Of a DNA stretch of 64,000 nt, positions 1-8,484 are shown in pieces (positions within the stretch are counted from its first letter, which is position 1; the number at the start of each line of letters is the position of its first letter). The stretch is from Crocinitomicaceae bacterium. Lineage in GTDB: Bacteria; Bacteroidota; Bacteroidia; Flavobacteriales_D; Crocinitomicaceae. The position numbers and the translations under genes were made by a program. The notes beneath the pieces are model-generated. The model ran no database searches, had not been told where the DNA came from, and saw only the letters and a program-made list of their open reading frames with translations. The stretch spans positions 31,091 to 95,090 of the forward strand of contig JAKVAQ010000004.1 of the NCBI GenBank assembly GCA_022447665.1. Reading direction: 5' to 3'.

Positions 1-1
1 A

Positions 2-3000
2 AAAGGGACCATTATACTGACAGCCTTAACGGCTAATCCATATGATAAATCTTATGTCTATAACTACATTCTAAAATCTGTCTTAGATCATACAGGACTA
101 GAACGTGAGGTAAAATCAAAATTTAGAAGAAAACTTTGGAAATCATTCTCAACCAATGAACGCCATAAATTGAAAAGTATTTCTGCCCTCTGGAAAGAGC
201 ACGATGAATTGGATTTACCGAAAGAAAAAGGCCTTAAAAAAATCGTCCATTCAAAACGAAATGATGTGGATCTTTTACAGGATTTATTCGATCACTACTC
301 AAAAAACAACTTTGATAAAAGGTCGCTAATTACCTCCTTAATAGAGTTAGATTTTGAGAAAAATCACGCCATCACTCTCGTTTCAAAACTAGAATTATCA
401 TTAAAACTTCAATCAGAATTTCGAAAAGAATACCTCAAAAGCGATTCTTCTTTCTTAAGGAGTATGAAGATACTTGCTCAATTGAATTTAGATTCTTTGG
501 AGAATTGGTCAATGCATTATTCAAAACTTTTAAATCACTTTAACGATATTATTTCTAAAGAACAAGAAGCGTCGCATTCGCTTGACATAATCAAAAAAGA
601 ACTGGAAATATTTAAAGCACGATGGAAAGTTTTTAATGATGAATTTTACCAACGAGCAAGTCGTGAACTCGAGCGAAGTAATGCAATCAAAACTAAAAGA
701 GAGCGCCGTGATCAGGAGTACATATTAACTGCCGAACAGGAGAATAGAATTAAATCCCTTTTAATCAATGTAGATAATTTTAGCACAAAAAAAGTAGCTG
801 ATGTACTTGAAAAGGTGGCAGATGAAATTGGCATTTCTTCCAAAGAAGTAACGCGATTGATTTATAAGTCGTTGATAAAAGATTATTCTTTAAGTGGACT
901 ATCAGCATCATATCCTGCAGCAAGCATAGAAGAACTATATAATAGTATTTCTAAAATTCAATTTGAGCAGGACGAACACAATATAACAGTCTTCAATAAG
1001 TTACGCGCAGTTTTGCCTGACTTGTCAAATGCGGCGGCAGATGAGTTAAAAGAAGTTATTGAAAAACGTAACGCAGCACAAAATTTAATTTCTCCTTTAA
1101 AAACCATTATCCAAGCTTACGATCAGGTGAATGATGATAATCAAGAAGCTCAAGAAAATATTGAATTTCGATTATTGCAACATTGGTTAATACAAACGGA
1201 GAAAACTTTTAGTGGATGGAATTTTACTAAAGATCAATCAAAAGCATTATTGCAGGAAATTAAGTTGCTTTCAAAAGAACAAAAGGTATCCTTTAAATCA
1301 CTTAGCGATCAAATAATTAAACTGTTAAAGACAAGAACACTATTAAATCCGTTTCAAAACGATTTATTGAATTTGTTAATCAAAGAATCTGAAGAAATCC
1401 TACTCAAAAAAGATATTGAAAAAGATCAAAGCGCAATCAATACCAACCTCGTCGAGGCCTATATTCTAAGAGGTTATTTACCTGATTGGTACCAGAAAAA
1501 CGATCTTGACCATATCATCGATTTAATTCGAAATGAAATTAAGACTCACCCCAAAAAAATAGCTACTCTTTTTAATCAGATCTCCAACCACAAAGAAATA
1601 TTTAGGAAGGACAATTTCTTGAAGCTCATTCGAGTATTGAACGAGAATCACATTCAACGATTTTACCAGAACGTTATAATTGCAGAGAAATTCTTTGAGC
1701 AAAACTTTAAATCGCTTTATGGTGTAACCGAGAACACAATTCAGTTTCTTAGAAGAAGAATTCTATTACATGGTATTGAAACATCATTTAATAGCGAGTC
1801 TGAAACTTTTTTTAAGCGATTAAAATTTATGTCTCATAGAAAGACCAAGCTTCCCGAGAAAAGCGTTGAAAGAATGATTTACTACGCTGAAAACAATCTT
1901 AATCGCAGATCACCTAACCTCATTTTTTGGAACGCTCGTTTTGAATCAAAGGAAGACCTCGTTGAAGAGTTGAAAAATGAAGCGCAAGGCTCAGATTTTT
2001 CTATTTCCTGGATTGATTTATTAACTGATAAACGACCATTAAGTGCGGATCAATCAGAAATATTTAAGCGGTTGAGTACCCTAATTCGAAAAGACATAAT
2101 TGAAAGTGAAGCTTTCTATTCAGTGCTCAATGATGAAATCATCCGGAAAAAGCTAGTTGAGAATAGTTCCAAAAATTTCATTTTCGAAATCATTCAACCT
2201 AAGCTTAATTCTAGAACAACAAACTCTGTGAAACACTCGCTTTCATTATTGGAGAAGTACCAAAATATATTAAGCATAAAACAATCAAAAGAACTTGAGG
2301 AGAACTGGTTAAATGCAGTGCTGCGACTTCTCGCACATGGGACCATTCAGAACCTGAATCCTGAAGAATGGAAAACGCTTTTTTATCGAACATTGAATAT
2401 CACTTTGGGTAAAAAAGGACTTGAAGAATTAACCGATAAGTCGAGTGAATTTGATGAAGAAGAGAAGAAACTTATTACTCAAACAAAGGAAGAAGTTGAA
2501 AAAGTAAAAAACGAAGAAGAGACCATTGAGGAGGAAGAGACTAAGGAAGATCTTGGCAATATTTTCGTCAAAAACGCAGGGGTGGTTATTCTTGCACCAT
2601 ATTTTACGCGACTATTTGATCGTATAGGACTGTTGAGTAATGGTGCATTTACCGATGAAGACGCAAGAGCCAAAGCAATTTGCTGTACACATTTTCTTGC
2701 TACAGGAAAATTACCAGAGGCCGAAAACGAATTGGTACTTAACAAAATATTATGTGGAGCCGATATTCGAACCTCTATTAATTTAATAAGTAACGTCACT
2801 GAGGAGGAAATTGAAATCATGAATGGTTTACTTAATGCAATTACCCAACAATGGACTCCATTAAAAAACACCTCTATTGAAGGGTTACGGGATTCGTTCT
2901 TGAATAGAGATGGAAGAATAGGTGAAGATGATGAGTACTTTTATCTTAAAGTTGAAATAAAGGCTTTTGATATGCTTATTGATCAACTTCCATGGAGCAT

Positions 3001-3055
3001 AAACTTAATTAAGAGCTCTTTAATGACCAAACCTTTAAATGTTGAATGGAGGTAA
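2..3055 (+). CDS. eCIS tape-measure protein, C-terminal part (cut by left edge)
   Basis: The reading frame is open from base 2 with no stop, so the gene begins outside the window; about 1017 residues are visible. A TTG at 170 is only an internal codon, because 56 sense codons precede it. The protein is long, charged and mainly helical, with an acidic Glu/Lys stretch near nt 2450-2550. It then carries the motif NAGVVILAPYFTRLFDRIGL (from about nt 2573), which I recognise as the hallmark C-terminal segment of the contractile injection system tape-measure family (Afp14-like, CIS_TMP). In such systems this protein sets tube length and lies inside the inner tube. The following AAA+ ATPase overlaps by 10 bases and a PAAR-like gene comes next, the usual end of a Bacteroidota eCIS operon. 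The family call is from memory of the motif; the sheath, tube and baseplate genes should lie to the left. Confidence 0.85.
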   Translation, partial: KGTIILTALTANPYDKSYVYNYILKSVLDHTGLEREVKSKFRRKLWKSFSTNERHKLKSISALWKEHDELDLPKEKGLKKIVHSKRNDVDLLQDLFDHYSKNNFDKRSLITSLIELDFEKNHAITLVSKLELSLKLQSEFRKEYLKSDSSFLRSMKILAQLNLDSLENWSMHYSKLLNHFNDIISKEQEASHSLDIIKKELEIFKARWKVFNDEFYQRASRELERSNAIKTKRERRDQEYILTAEQENRIKSLLINVDNFSTKKVADVLEKVADEIGISSKEVTRLIYKSLIKDYSLSGLSASYPAASIEELYNSISKIQFEQDEHNITVFNKLRAVLPDLSNAAADELKEVIEKRNAAQNLISPLKTIIQAYDQVNDDNQEAQENIEFRLLQHWLIQTEKTFSGWNFTKDQSKALLQEIKLLSKEQKVSFKSLSDQIIKLLKTRTLLNPFQNDLLNLLIKESEEILLKKDIEKDQSAINTNLVEAYILRGYLPDWYQKNDLDHIIDLIRNEIKTHPKKIATLFNQISNHKEIFRKDNFLKLIRVLNENHIQRFYQNVIIAEKFFEQNFKSLYGVTENTIQFLRRRILLHGIETSFNSESETFFKRLKFMSHRKTKLPEKSVERMIYYAENNLNRRSPNLIFWNARFESKEDLVEELKNEAQGSDFSISWIDLLTDKRPLSADQSEIFKRLSTLIRKDIIESEAFYSVLNDEIIRKKLVENSSKNFIFEIIQPKLNSRTTNSVKHSLSLLEKYQNILSIKQSKELEENWLNAVLRLLAHGTIQNLNPEEWKTLFYRTLNITLGKKGLEELTDKSSEFDEEEKKLITQTKEEVEKVKNEEETIEEEETKEDLGNIFVKNAGVVILAPYFTRLFDRIGLLSNGAFTDEDARAKAICCTHFLATGKLPEAENELVLNKILCGADIRTSINLISNVTEEEIEIMNGLLNAITQQWTPLKNTSIEGLRDSFLNRDGRIGEDDEYFYLKVEIKAFDMLIDQLPWSINLIKSSLMTKPLNVEWR

Positions 3056-4386
3056 TTAACAACATAAAATACCAATCATTGGAAGATGATATGCTATGGC
3101 TTGATAAGGTCGTAGATGTCGCTTTGAGTTTATATTTCAAAAATGAAAGCGATTACAATTCTGTCTTAGAAGTGATTCCTCCGGAAATTTCAGACGATAG
3201 TTTTTATAATGAATTCCTAAGAAAGCATAACCTCAATGCTGAAGAACGACTCGTTTTACTCCTAGCTTTAGCTCCTATTTTAAAGCCTCAAAGCTTGGAT
3301 ATTTTTAAAATAAAGAACAAAAACTTGAATACTGAGTTTTCGGAATTTGGAGGGATTAAAGAGGGAGCTAAAAATACCTTTATTCCAACTCTTGAAACGG
3401 CCATTTTCATCTTAGGTGGTGATAATATTTCAAGAAGAATAGAATTATTTAACAAGTTCAATTTTCAAAATCCACTCTTTGCTAAAGGAATTCTTTTGAA
3501 GGATAAAGAAAAGAGAGAAATAGCAGATCAAACCCTTCGTTTATCTCAGGATATTCTAGACTTTATTCTAACAGGTAAAACTTCAATGCCTGAATTTGGG
3601 TCAAAGTTTCCCGCCCAAGAAATCCAATCCAAACTTGATTGGGAGGATTTAGTCGTTAATGATTCCGTTAAAATTTCGTTGAGTGAAATTCAAGACTGGC
3701 TAAGTTATCGTGATGTAATACTTGATGAATGGGAGCTAAAAAATTCACTTAAAAGAGGCTATAGGGCATTGTTTTATGGACCTCCTGGTACAGGGAAAAC
3801 TTTGGCCGCTACATTGATTGGAAAATCCTGTGACCGTTCTGTTTTTAGAATTGACTTGTCAATGGTAGTTTCAAAATATATTGGAGAGACAGAAAAGAAC
3901 TTGGCCGGACTGTTTGATATTGCTGAGGGAAAAGAATGGATCTTATTTTTTGACGAGGCTGATTCATTATTTGGTAAAAGAACGCAAGCAAAAGGTTCTA
4001 ATGATCGGTATGCGAATCAAGAGATCTCCTATCTGCTACAAAGAATCGAAGACTATCAAGGTTTAGTGATCTTAGCCACCAATCTTAAAGACAATATTGA
4101 TGAGGCATTTGGTCGTCGATTCCAAACTACTGTTCAGTTCAACAAACCTGGCGAAAAGGAACGAGCTAAACTTTGGGATAACTATATTTTTTCCAAATTT
4201 GAATTGGATAATGATGTGGATAAATCAGCGATTATAAACGAGTACGAAATTACCGGAGGAGAATTGATTAATATCCTTCGCTTTTGTTCTATACGTGCGG
4301 CTAAAAGGAACGCAAGAAACTTAAATAACTCAGATATTCTCGCCGGAATTAAAAGGGAATATGCTAAAACAAATAAAACTTTTTAA
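3046..4386 (+). CDS. AAA+ ATPase of the contractile injection system (Afp15-like)
   Basis: A 446-residue protein. An N-terminal region of about 200 residues resembles nothing I can name. The AAA core that follows has Walker A GPPGTGKT (residues 245-252), Walker B ILFFDEAD (299-306), sensor-1 LATN (343-346) and an arginine-finger region GRRF (356-359). Soluble AAA+ proteins of this type are conserved in eCIS clusters (Afp15/Pvc15) and are thought to help particle assembly or effector loading; that role is inferred here from context. The ATG at 3046 lies 10 bases inside the end of the tape-measure gene, indicating translational coupling, and the PAAR-like gene starts 2 bases after its stop. All key ATPase residues are present, so it should be active. 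Confidence 0.85.
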   Translation: MEVINNIKYQSLEDDMLWLDKVVDVALSLYFKNESDYNSVLEVIPPEISDDSFYNEFLRKHNLNAEERLVLLLALAPILKPQSLDIFKIKNKNLNTEFSEFGGIKEGAKNTFIPTLETAIFILGGDNISRRIELFNKFNFQNPLFAKGILLKDKEKREIADQTLRLSQDILDFILTGKTSMPEFGSKFPAQEIQSKLDWEDLVVNDSVKISLSEIQDWLSYRDVILDEWELKNSLKRGYRALFYGPPGTGKTLAATLIGKSCDRSVFRIDLSMVVSKYIGETEKNLAGLFDIAEGKEWILFFDEADSLFGKRTQAKGSNDRYANQEISYLLQRIEDYQGLVILATNLKDNIDEAFGRRFQTTVQFNKPGEKERAKLWDNYIFSKFELDNDVDKSAIINEYEITGGELINILRFCSIRAAKRNARNLNNSDILAGIKREYAKTNKTF

Positions 4387-4388
4387 AA

Positions 4389-4781
4389 ATGGGTAAGTGT
4401 GTTTGTATGGGAGCTCAAATTCAATGTTCCTTCGGAACTTCTCCAGGGAACTTAACTGTGCTTCCAACTGGACGCGTAAATACAGCTAAAATGCCGGGGG
4501 CTACTGTAATGGATAATATTCCAATGATGAATATACTCCCTTTTGGTCAGTGTTCATCTCCTTCCAACCCAATGGTCGCTGCTGCAACCGCGGCAGCCCT
4601 AGGAGTATTAACCCCTCAACCATGTATTCCAGCTACAGTGGCACCTTGGTCGCCCGGCTCACCCACGGTAAAAATTGGTAATATGGCTGCTCTTGATGAA
4701 GGAGACACATTAATGTGTTTATGGGCTGGACAAATCACTATAAACGATCCTGGGCAACAAGATGTATCACAAGACAATTAA
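4389..4781 (+). CDS. PAAR-like spike-tip protein, DUF4280 family
   Basis: A 130-residue protein beginning MGKCVCMGAQIQCSFG and ending in a CLWAGQI-type segment with repeated Gly/Pro turns. This start and length match the DUF4280 PAAR-like family, whose members sharpen the spike tip of contractile injection systems and can carry effectors. Several Cys residues (positions 4, 6 and 13, and more in the second half) could bind a metal ion as in PAAR proteins; that is inference. It starts 2 bases after the ATPase stop, and its own stop overlaps the next start (TAATG at 4779-4783). No effector domain is fused to it, so any cargo must be supplied by another gene. Confidence 0.85.
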   Translation: MGKCVCMGAQIQCSFGTSPGNLTVLPTGRVNTAKMPGATVMDNIPMMNILPFGQCSSPSNPMVAAATAAALGVLTPQPCIPATVAPWSPGSPTVKIGNMAALDEGDTLMCLWAGQITINDPGQQDVSQDN

Positions 4782-5620
4782 TGAATAGACTATCTCAAAA
4801 TATCGCCTTTTTATCATTCCTATTTATTGGCTGGAACGCTTCGGCATGTCATGACTTTAAGGAACATCTGCTCTTCGAAGTCGACATTGATACACCGGAA
4901 TTTGATTTACATATAATGGATTCTCTTTACAGCGAACCAAATTCAAATGAATACCGCGTGAAAATAGTTTTTCCCTTTGTTTGGGCAGCAGATCTTAACT
5001 CCAATAATTATTTAGAATTCTCAGAATTCCAGCAAGTAAAGTCAGTATATACCGTAGGTGAACGTCTTTCATTTGCTGTGAATTATGAATTAGTCGATTC
5101 TGCAGATTTGGACTTGTCGATTAACTTCAATATTCTTTCCCAAAAAAATGGTTCTGTTATTTGCGCAATGAAGCAAGACTTAAACTCCAATTTAACTGGC
5201 AATAACCTTTCATATTTCTTTTTGTCAAAGGAAGATTCTGAATTAAACGAAAAAGCCAATATTCAAGTCTTAAAACCACTAGATTCTCTTTTTATAATGC
5301 CCGGCACTTATATCTACCAAGCCTATCTAGAGAATCGTACAACCAAAGAGCGCCTGGGTGGAAACTACGATAGTCTCATGGTAATTGACTCAGCAGTGGT
5401 ATCTAAACCCACTCTTTTGCATAAAGAAATTGATAATTTAAAAGACCTTAAGGCCCATAAGAAGGCCCAAATTGAAGCAGTTGAAAATGATTCTACCAAA
5501 TCAGAGAAGGAAATCAAGGAAGGGAAAAAAGCGATTAAGAGTGATTATAAGGCTGGTAAAACAGCCATTAAAAATGGTGAAAAGGTAATCGCTAAAGCTG
5601 AAGGTTTACTCGGTGGTTAA
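4781..5620 (+). CDS. unknown secreted protein, last gene of the eCIS operon
   Basis: A 279-residue protein I do not recognise. The start was set at ATG 4781, which overlaps the PAAR-like stop; an upstream ATG at 4715 in this frame lies inside the PAAR gene and would spoil the signal peptide. Residues 1-22 form a hydrophobic signal peptide ending ASA before Cys23, so the product is exported or possibly a lipoprotein (the lipobox is poor). Residues 71-82 read DLNSNNYLEFSE, fitting an EF-hand calcium loop (acidic or Asn at 1, 3, 5; Leu at 8; Glu at 12). A beta-rich middle follows. Residues from about 200 on are Lys/Glu-rich and probably helical, with repeated KAIK/KTAIK units. Coupling to the PAAR-like gene suggests a role with the injection system, but a signal peptide is unusual for eCIS cargo. 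Function unknown. Confidence 0.65.
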   Translation: MNRLSQNIAFLSFLFIGWNASACHDFKEHLLFEVDIDTPEFDLHIMDSLYSEPNSNEYRVKIVFPFVWAADLNSNNYLEFSEFQQVKSVYTVGERLSFAVNYELVDSADLDLSINFNILSQKNGSVICAMKQDLNSNLTGNNLSYFFLSKEDSELNEKANIQVLKPLDSLFIMPGTYIYQAYLENRTTKERLGGNYDSLMVIDSAVVSKPTLLHKEIDNLKDLKAHKKAQIEAVENDSTKSEKEIKEGKKAIKSDYKAGKTAIKNGEKVIAKAEGLLGG

Positions 5621-5664
5621 GTTAGTACACTTGAAAAACATCTCAAACGTTTTAGAAATCATCG

Positions 5665-5696
5665 TTGTTTCATTGGCATAGATCTTGATGATTTTG
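5665..5696 (+). promoter_or_regulatory. possible promoter of the 5720 lipoprotein gene
   Basis: TTG at 5665-5667, a 21-base spacer and TGATTTTG at 5689-5696, one mismatch from the Bacteroidota form TTG-N(17-23)-TAnnTTTG. It places transcription start after 5700, which favours the ATG at 5720 over that at 5699 and separates this gene from the eCIS operon. Confidence 0.4.
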
Positions 5697-5719
5697 GAAT
5701 GTCTAATTCATCCAAAACT

Positions 5720-6466
5720 ATGAAGGTACTGTCCTGCATTGGGCTAATATGTATTGCCCTTTATTCTTGTAAAAAAGAAGAATCTACAATTAATCAAATT
5801 GTCCTTGGAGAAACTGAGGGGATGATCATCGCAAAGACTCATGTTTTGATCGGTGACTGCGAGGATTGCCTTGGATTCGGGCATTATGTAGATTTAAACT
5901 CAGATGGAATTGACGACTTTCGATTCAGTACTAACTATCACGACACTGATTGGTATTACTTTTCACAAACAAGCTTTGCAAGTGAAAATAATCGAGCCAG
6001 CTTTTTGGTCCAGCAAAGTATAGAGGAGGTTTATCTCAAAAAAGACACAATATATACGGATACGCTAATAGACGGAAGTTTGAAGAACATCGAATATTCT
6101 CGAAGCTGGAGCGAATGTTCTTATGTTTCTGATTACGACAGTATTGCTCATGTAAATTATAGCGTACCGGTTTTCTTTAATGAGAATGAAGTTGTTCAGA
6201 TCAATAAAAATGAGTGGAGCAACGGTGCAAGTATCATAAATAAAATTCCTTCTTGGTTAAAAAATGGTTCAACAGATGAAAGCAATCCAGACACTTTACG
6301 TGCGAATCTTTATTTCAATAATTTTTTATGCGTTTCCACACCAAAAGATGAGATTAAATATTTTGTTTTCAAAATTGAATCGGAAACCTCCACCAGAGTG
6401 GGCTGGGTTAAATTTATGCTGAATGAAAAATTCGTAGAAATATATGAGTGGGCCTTACAAATTTAG
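5720..6466 (+). CDS. hypothetical lipoprotein
   Basis: A 248-residue protein from ATG 5720; an ATG at 5699 would add seven polar residues before the signal peptide and lies at the edge of the likely promoter. The signal sequence [17 protein letters not shown] ends in a lipobox (LYSC) followed by KKEES, typical of Bacteroidota lipoproteins. The mature part contains [11 protein letters not shown], a DxNxDGxxD calcium-loop pattern as in FG-GAP and dockerin-like proteins, and a beta-rich body ending in WVKFML. I know no function for it. It is 99 bases after the eCIS operon with its own likely promoter, so membership of that system is doubtful. Its stop overlaps the convergent queG stop. Confidence 0.7.
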   Translation: MKVLSCIGLICIALYSCKKEESTINQIVLGETEGMIIAKTHVLIGDCEDCLGFGHYVDLNSDGIDDFRFSTNYHDTDWYYFSQTSFASENNRASFLVQQSIEEVYLKKDTIYTDTLIDGSLKNIEYSRSWSECSYVSDYDSIAHVNYSVPVFFNENEVVQINKNEWSNGASIINKIPSWLKNGSTDESNPDTLRANLYFNNFLCVSTPKDEIKYFVFKIESETSTRVGWVKFMLNEKFVEIYEWALQI

Positions 6467-7386
6467 GACTGCTTAACAAATTCAATATTCCTTTTCAACC
6501 CATTATATTTGGTGCGTTTTACAGCCGACTTTTTAAAGAATTTATTGAAGATCTCCTGCGTTAATTCTATCCATTCAATTTCAGAGAACCCTTCTTTCGG
6601 GCTGAATTCATCGTGTTGGTGAGGGGTGGAAAATCGATTCCATGGACAAACGTCTTGGCATACATCACACCCAAAAAACCAACCGTCCATTTTATCTTTA
6701 AATTGATTGGGAATGATTTCGTCTTTAAGTTCGATTGTTAAGTACGAAATACATTTGGAACCATCCACGACATATGGCGCTACAATGGCCTCCGTCGGAC
6801 AAGCATCAATACATTTTGTGCAGGTGCCACAATGATCGGCAATAGGAGCATCATAATCCAAATCAACATCAAGTATAATTTCTCCAATGAAGAAAAAGGA
6901 ACCCACTTGCTTCGAGAGTAAGTTTGCATTCTTTCCAATCCATCCCAAACCTGATTTTGCCGCCCAGGCTTTATCCAAAACAGGAGCTGAATCAGTAAAT
7001 ACCCTTGCAGAAATATCTTGTGAAACTTGATCTTGAATTTCTGAAAGTAATTCGGCCAATTTAGACTTTAGAACAAAGTGATAGTCTTCTCCATAAGCGT
7101 ACTTTGAAATCTTTAGAGGTTGATCGTCGAATAAGTCCTTTTCAGGAAAGTAATTAAGTAAAACTGAAATCACTGATTTAGCACCGTCAACAAGTTTGGT
7201 GGGATCCAATCGCTTATCAAAGTGATTGGCCATGTACCCCATTTTGCCATGGTAGTTTTGATTCAACCACTTTTCTAAAATAGGAGCTTCTTCCTCTAAA
7301 AAGCCTGCTTTTGAAATACCGCAAGAAATGAATCCAATCTCTTTCGCCTTCTCTTTTATATGCCGAGAAAGCTCAGCCTTATTCAC
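6463..7386 (-). CDS. queG: epoxyqueuosine reductase
   Basis: A 307-residue protein catalysing the cobalamin-dependent reduction of epoxyqueuosine to queuosine in tRNA anticodons, the last step of queuosine synthesis. The QueG pattern is clear: a catalytic-type Asp in TDSAPVLDK (about residue 132), the first cluster cysteines [12 protein letters not shown] (186-196), a further Cys212, and the second set [11 protein letters not shown] (240-247), giving two [4Fe-4S] clusters. Length is normal for the short Bacteroidota form lacking the C-terminal HEAT repeats. The start overlaps the end of ruvB by 8 bases, so the two are co-transcribed and translationally coupled. The stop overlaps the convergent lipoprotein gene. 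Confidence 0.95.
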   Translation of the reverse strand: MNKAELSRHIKEKAKEIGFISCGISKAGFLEEEAPILEKWLNQNYHGKMGYMANHFDKRLDPTKLVDGAKSVISVLLNYFPEKDLFDDQPLKISKYAYGEDYHFVLKSKLAELLSEIQDQVSQDISARVFTDSAPVLDKAWAAKSGLGWIGKNANLLSKQVGSFFFIGEIILDVDLDYDAPIADHCGTCTKCIDACPTEAIVAPYVVDGSKCISYLTIELKDEIIPNQFKDKMDGWFFGCDVCQDVCPWNRFSTPHQHDEFSPKEGFSEIEWIELTQEIFNKFFKKSAVKRTKYNGLKRNIEFVKQS

Positions 7387-8404
7387 CGAATAATCCTCCT
7401 TGATGAAAGCCTAGGTTTCTTCCCAGGTGCCTGAACGCTTTATCTGTAGCTTTACGACCTCGCGGAGTGCGCATTAAAAATCCCTCTTTAATTAGGAAAG
7501 GTTCGTAAACCTCTTCAATTGTCCCGGCATTTTCGCCGACGGCAGTCGCAATTGTAGTTAAACCAACCGGACCTCCACGGAATTTATCTATGATCACCTC
7601 CAAAATCTTATTGTCCATCTCGTCCAATCCGTTCTGATCAACATTTAATGCTTCTAATGCAATATTGGCAATGCTAAGGTCAATATATCCTTCTCCTTTA
7701 ATCTGGGCAAAATCTCGCACCCTTCTCAAAAGTGCATTTGCTATACGAGGTGTACCACGGCTTCTTCTTGAAACCTCAATTGAAGCATCTTCTTTAATTT
7801 CTATATTAAGGATTGCTGCAGATCGTGTAATAATTCCTGAGAGCACTTCTGTATCATAGTACTCCAATCTACAATTAATACCGAAACGAGCTCTTAGAGG
7901 CGCTGTAAGCAAACCTGAGCGCGTTGTTGCACCAATTAGCGTAAAAGGGTTCAAAGAGATCTGTACTGTTCTTGCTGATGGACCAGAATCAATCATTATG
8001 TCAATCATGAAATCTTCCATCGCCGAATACAGGTATTCCTCAACCACAGGGTTGAGACGATGAATTTCATCAATGAACAATACATCTCCTTCCTCAAGAT
8101 TGGTCAAAAGACCCGCTAAATCACCCGGTTTGTCAAGAACGGGTCCACTAGTAATCTTGATTCCTGCCCCTAATTCATTGGCTATTATATTTGCTAAGGT
8201 CGTCTTACCTAAACCTGGAGGGCCATGTAACAACACATGATCCAATGTTTCCTCACGTTTTAAAGCTGCCTCTACAAAGACTGATAAGTTCTCAAGAACC
8301 TTTTTCTGACCAGCAAAATCGCTGAATTTTTTGGGCCTTAATACCTTCTCAATGTCTTCCTCAGGGGAAAGCTCACCTTCTGCTCTATAATCGAATGACT
8401 CCAA
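7379..8404 (-). CDS. ruvB: Holliday junction branch migration helicase RuvB
   Basis: RuvB is the AAA+ motor that drives branch migration of Holliday junctions with RuvA. Seen: Walker A GPPGLGKT, Walker [10 protein letters not shown], the arginine-finger segment [16 protein letters not shown], and a C-terminal winged helix ending in [18 protein letters not shown] chose a TTG start at 8404, giving 341 residues, the normal family length. The in-frame ATG at 8440 would add [12 protein letters not shown], but it lies inside the hairpin and T-tract of the ctaD terminator and that extension has no family precedent I know. A TATCTTTA element at the end of that T-tract could be the -7 box. It is coupled to queG downstream. 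Start confidence is moderate; function is certain. Confidence 0.93.
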   Translation of the reverse strand: MESFDYRAEGELSPEEDIEKVLRPKKFSDFAGQKKVLENLSVFVEAALKREETLDHVLLHGPPGLGKTTLANIIANELGAGIKITSGPVLDKPGDLAGLLTNLEEGDVLFIDEIHRLNPVVEEYLYSAMEDFMIDIMIDSGPSARTVQISLNPFTLIGATTRSGLLTAPLRARFGINCRLEYYDTEVLSGIITRSAAILNIEIKEDASIEVSRRSRGTPRIANALLRRVRDFAQIKGEGYIDLSIANIALEALNVDQNGLDEMDNKILEVIIDKFRGGPVGLTTIATAVGENAGTIEEVYEPFLIKEGFLMRTPRGRKATDKAFRHLGRNLGFHQGGLFGE

Positions 8405-8427
8405 TACCTTGTGTTTAGGGTAAAGAT

Positions 8428-8461
8428 AAAAAAAACCCATCCTGTGTAAACAAGATGGGTT
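8428..8461 (-). terminator. Rho-independent terminator of the act-cta operon
   Basis: On the minus strand AACCCATC (8461-8454) pairs with GATGGGTT (8441-8434), extended by a TG/CA pair after a mismatch, followed by eight T residues (8435-8428). It begins 24 bases after the ctaD stop. The ruvB start codon is only about 24 bases further on. Confidence 0.85.
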
Positions 8462-8484
8462 CCTCTATTTTTAACAATATGCTT

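Noticed and set aside
170..172. TTG at 170 as the start of the tape-measure gene
   Set aside because: The same frame is open without a stop back to base 2, so the codon is internal.
2479..2871. Minus-strand frame of 130 codons inside the tape-measure gene
   Set aside because: It is a Ser-rich shadow of the Glu/Lys-rich coding strand.
4715..4780. Upstream ATG at 4715 for the unknown eCIS-linked gene
   Set aside because: It lies inside the PAAR-like gene in another frame and would place 22 polar residues before a clear signal peptide; ATG 4781 overlaps the stop in the typical coupled manner.
1..5620. Reading the first genes as a prophage tail or a T6SS
   Set aside because: The tape-measure motif, AAA+ ATPase and DUF4280 protein fit eCIS; no phage lysis, portal, terminase or T6SS membrane-complex genes are seen in the window, though the upstream part is missing.
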